From the NCBI GenBank assembly GCA_026397695.1, contig JAPLUJ010000283.1, positions 1 through 13,633 on the forward strand: a DNA stretch of 13,633 bases, written 5' to 3'. Numbering within the stretch: the first letter of the stretch is position 1; the number at the start of each line of letters is the position of its first letter. The DNA comes from Verrucomicrobiota bacterium (GTDB taxonomy: Bacteria; Verrucomicrobiota; Verrucomicrobiia; Verrucomicrobiales; Akkermansiaceae). The position numbers and the translations under genes are program-made. The notes below the pieces were generated by a model. It was not told the DNA's origin and made no database searches. It saw only the letters and a program-made list of their open reading frames with translations. Positions 11,646-13,633 of the stretch are shown piece after piece.

Positions 11646-13633
11646 ATGACGGACACCGATGAATTCTTGCTGCAAGCCTTCGCCAACTCCCGCGATGAAA
11701 AGGCGTTCCGTGCCTTGGCTAACCGTTACCTCGGCCTGGTCTTTCATACGGCCATGCGCCGCACCAACCACCGCCAACTCTCCGAGGAAATCAGCCAGAA
11801 CATCCTGTGCGCCCTGGCGAAAAAGGCTTCGTACCTCGCGAAAAATCCCGACCGGCTCCCGGCATGGTTGCACCGGGCCACACTCTTCGAATCGTCCAAT
11901 GCCATGTCTGCGGAATCCTCCCAACAGCGGCGCAAGCTCCTCCAGATCCCCGCTGAATCCCTGCCAGACGACTCACCGTGGATCGACGCGCTGCCCTATC
12001 TGGACGCGGCAATCGACAAGCTGCCCGATACTGACCGCCGTGTGGTGTTGCTGCACTTCTTCGAAAACCGCTCGTTCCCCGGCATCGCCCGCTCGCTCGG
12101 CAAATCCACCGTCGCCGTGCAAAAACAATCCCAACGCGCGCTCGAAAAACTCGCCCGTCTGCTCCGCGCCAAAGGCGTGACTCTAACCGCCACCACAGTC
12201 GCTACCGGCCTCTCCGCCGAGTTCGCCAAGGCCGCCCCTCTAACACTCGTTCAATCCTCCACCGCCGCCGTGCTAACAGGCACCGCCACCTATTCCACCA
12301 CCGCCCTCACCCTCATGTTCGCCGTCAAATCCAAGGCCCTCATCCCGCTCGTCGTCCTGCTCTGCGCCCTGCCGCTGGCGCTCCAACAGGTCGCAATTTC
12401 GCGGGCGCAAACCCGCATCGCGCAACTCCAGGCCGGACCACCCGCCACGCGGACCGCCAATTCCACAACCACGAAGGTCACGGCCAAAACCCATTCCAGC
12501 AACCTCAACGCATGGAAGAATCTCGCAGAACGGGCTGCCCTCATGGGAGTAAAAGACAAACGCATTGAACTGGAACTGCGCGAACGTCTCGGGGCAATGA
12601 GTACCCGGAAGATCTGTGAAAAAATAGACCAGATCGCCACATGGGATCTGCCCAACAGTGATGGCCGCGTTGGCTTGCTGGTCGCTTTGCTGAATGCGGC
12701 GATCAATAAGGATCCGGCAATGACACTCAGGTGCTTCGAGGACCAACTCGCGAACAGTGAGGATAACATGGAAATGTGCCTCGTAGCGGCCTTCAGGAAA
12801 TGGATGAAAAGTGATTCCTCCGAAGCCACCGCTTGGCTCGATGCAATGATCTCTAGCGGCAAGCTCGAATGCACGAGCATAGGCAATCGTAATGGCGGGC
12901 AGTGCCACAATCAGATGATGGCGAATTTGCAGGGTGTGGTGATTGCAGACCTGCTGAAATCGGCTCCGACGCTGGCCATTCAACGGTTCAAGTCCCTGAT
13001 GCCGGATCAACGGATGGCCCTCATCTGCTATCAGCTCCGCAACCTTGAACCCGGTACCGAGGCGGCGTTTGTGAACCTGGTCCGGCAGGGAGTAACGGAA
13101 GATCAATACAGCCATTTTCTAACTATGCAGAACAGCCGCTATGCAGAAATGGCATGGAAGATGGTCCAGAGGGGCGGATTTGCGCAGGTCGGCAACTTTC
13201 TCGATACCATCGAAGCGGCGCCCGTGGAGCGCCAGAGCTTCGCGGGATTTGCCGCAGGTCTCGGACTCTCGCGATTGATCGGGGGCGAAAATGCCAAAGT
13301 CACCCGTGCTGCCGTTGATGAAATGCGTGAGTGGCTGGCCGTTCAGGCCCCACAGGACGTGGATCGGATTTCCGGCATCGCGCTGGCACGGAATGCAGGG
13401 GGAAATTTCAAGGTCGCCGCAGCCATCGTCGATGCGATCTATCAGGAATCCGGCAATGAGGCCGTGTTGGTTGCCTTTCTGGAAAACGTCAAATCGTCAC
13501 GTTCTGTGCGCGAACAGGCAGCGATGGCGACCAAAATCACGGACGAAAACACCCGCAGGAAAATTCTGTTGAAGTTGAATCCATATCTCCCAACCCCCTC
13601 TCCCTCTGGTGAAGGCACCGACATCCCAAGCCA
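11646..13633 (+). CDS. ECF-like sigma factor fused to a transmembrane segment and long C-terminal region, 3'-truncated by window edge
   Basis: One frame is open from the ATG at 11646 to the window edge, 662 codons without a stop. Residues 19-97 match sigma-70 region 2 (EKAFRALANRYLGLVFHTA, an SEEISQNIL block, WLHRAT and QQRRK). Residues 120-172 match region 4 (AAIDKLPDTDRRVVLLHFFE, FPGIARSLGKSTVAVQKQSQRALEKL), including the helix-turn-helix that reads the -35 box. A Thr/Ala-rich linker (178-222) follows, then one membrane helix (about 231-250, ALIPLVVLLCALPLALQQ), a Thr/Ser/Pro spacer, and an extracytoplasmic region from about 288 made of short amphipathic helices like a helical solenoid, with no enzyme motif recognised. 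The layout predicts a sigma factor anchored in the membrane with its own sensor or anti-sigma part. The Shine-Dalgarno at 11634 supports the start. The last visible residues (PTPSPSGEG) are low-complexity, so the end may be close. Confidence 0.85.
   Translation, partial: MTDTDEFLLQAFANSRDEKAFRALANRYLGLVFHTAMRRTNHRQLSEEISQNILCALAKKASYLAKNPDRLPAWLHRATLFESSNAMSAESSQQRRKLLQIPAESLPDDSPWIDALPYLDAAIDKLPDTDRRVVLLHFFENRSFPGIARSLGKSTVAVQKQSQRALEKLARLLRAKGVTLTATTVATGLSAEFAKAAPLTLVQSSTAAVLTGTATYSTTALTLMFAVKSKALIPLVVLLCALPLALQQVAISRAQTRIAQLQAGPPATRTANSTTTKVTAKTHSSNLNAWKNLAERAALMGVKDKRIELELRERLGAMSTRKICEKIDQIATWDLPNSDGRVGLLVALLNAAINKDPAMTLRCFEDQLANSEDNMEMCLVAAFRKWMKSDSSEATAWLDAMISSGKLECTSIGNRNGGQCHNQMMANLQGVVIADLLKSAPTLAIQRFKSLMPDQRMALICYQLRNLEPGTEAAFVNLVRQGVTEDQYSHFLTMQNSRYAEMAWKMVQRGGFAQVGNFLDTIEAAPVERQSFAGFAAGLGLSRLIGGENAKVTRAAVDEMREWLAVQAPQDVDRISGIALARNAGGNFKVAAAIVDAIYQESGNEAVLVAFLENVKSSRSVREQAAMATKITDENTRRKILLKLNPYLPTPSPSGEGTDIPS
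13589..13615. repeat. Low-complexity C/T-rich segment, possible dispersed repeat
   Basis: The bases here are strongly C/T-biased (CCCAACCCCCTCTCCCTCT, then GGTGAAGG) and differ from the coding sequence just before. CCCTCTCCCTCT blocks of this kind are common in dispersed palindromic repeats, but the window ends before a pairing arm could be seen. If it is a repeat, it has invaded or closely follows the end of the sigma factor gene. Confidence 0.25.

Noticed and set aside
11659..12180. A 173-codon plus-strand frame starting at 11659
   Set aside because: It is an out-of-frame shadow of the sigma domain. Its Ser/Pro/Arg/Thr-rich composition is typical of a shifted frame, and the frame from 11646 carries the sigma motifs and the Shine-Dalgarno.
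12273..13115. A 280-codon minus-strand reading frame
   Set aside because: It is antisense to the sigma factor fusion, whose plus-strand frame is open for the whole region and matches a known family. The minus product has no recognisable features.
1..13633. CRISPR arrays, insertion sequences, phage genes or toxin-antitoxin pairs
   Set aside because: No regularly spaced repeats, transposase motifs, terminal inverted repeats or phage-type proteins were seen in any frame.

Overview
The window is about 13.6 kb of moderately GC-rich chromosomal DNA from a Gram-negative bacterium. I infer a member of the Verrucomicrobiota, with no marker gene to prove it. The reasons are a stand-alone exosortase plus EpsI pair beside polysaccharide genes, an Lnt-type lipoprotein acylation gene, an ECF-like sigma factor with a membrane anchor and a long C-terminal extension, and housekeeping genes that mostly start without a recognisable Shine-Dalgarno sequence.

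Layout. (1) 1-2866, plus strand: the end of a polyprenyl-phosphate sugar transferase, then an O-antigen ligase/polymerase-like membrane protein with a long soluble C-terminal half. (2) 2987-4725, minus strand: epsI and exosortase, overlapping by 4 bp and driven by a good sigma70-type promoter at 4758-4786. Regions 1 and 2 together look like the edge of an extracellular polysaccharide / PEP-CTERM-type surface protein sorting locus. (3) 4814-8180, plus strand: prs, rplY (bL25/Ctc), pth, rpsF and ssb, a familiar bacterial housekeeping order, with two clear or probable intrinsic terminators and a shared promoter-like element before rplY and ssb. (4) 8277-11160, minus strand: lnt (apolipoprotein N-acyltransferase) and an AmiC-type N-acetylmuramoyl-L-alanine amidase, both cell-envelope functions. 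(5) 11161-11645: a 485-bp stretch with an orphan 58-codon reading frame and a cluster of short inverted repeats that looks like dispersed intergenic repeat material. (6) 11646 to the right edge, plus strand: one uninterrupted frame of at least 662 codons encoding a sigma-70-family protein fused to a transmembrane segment and a large helical C-terminal region. It stays open at the window edge.

Two genes expected to be important, prs and lnt, are broken by what look like small internal deletions. Conserved residues are missing at the joint and the frame shifts by the same amount in both. Either this genome carries backup copies or the assembly is wrong at both places. The two joints share a 9-mer. 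A second unexplained signal is the hexamer CTAACA, which occurs 13 times on the plus strand against 2 times on the minus strand.

The most interesting object is the sigma factor fusion at the right edge, a candidate one-protein membrane-tethered transcription switch.
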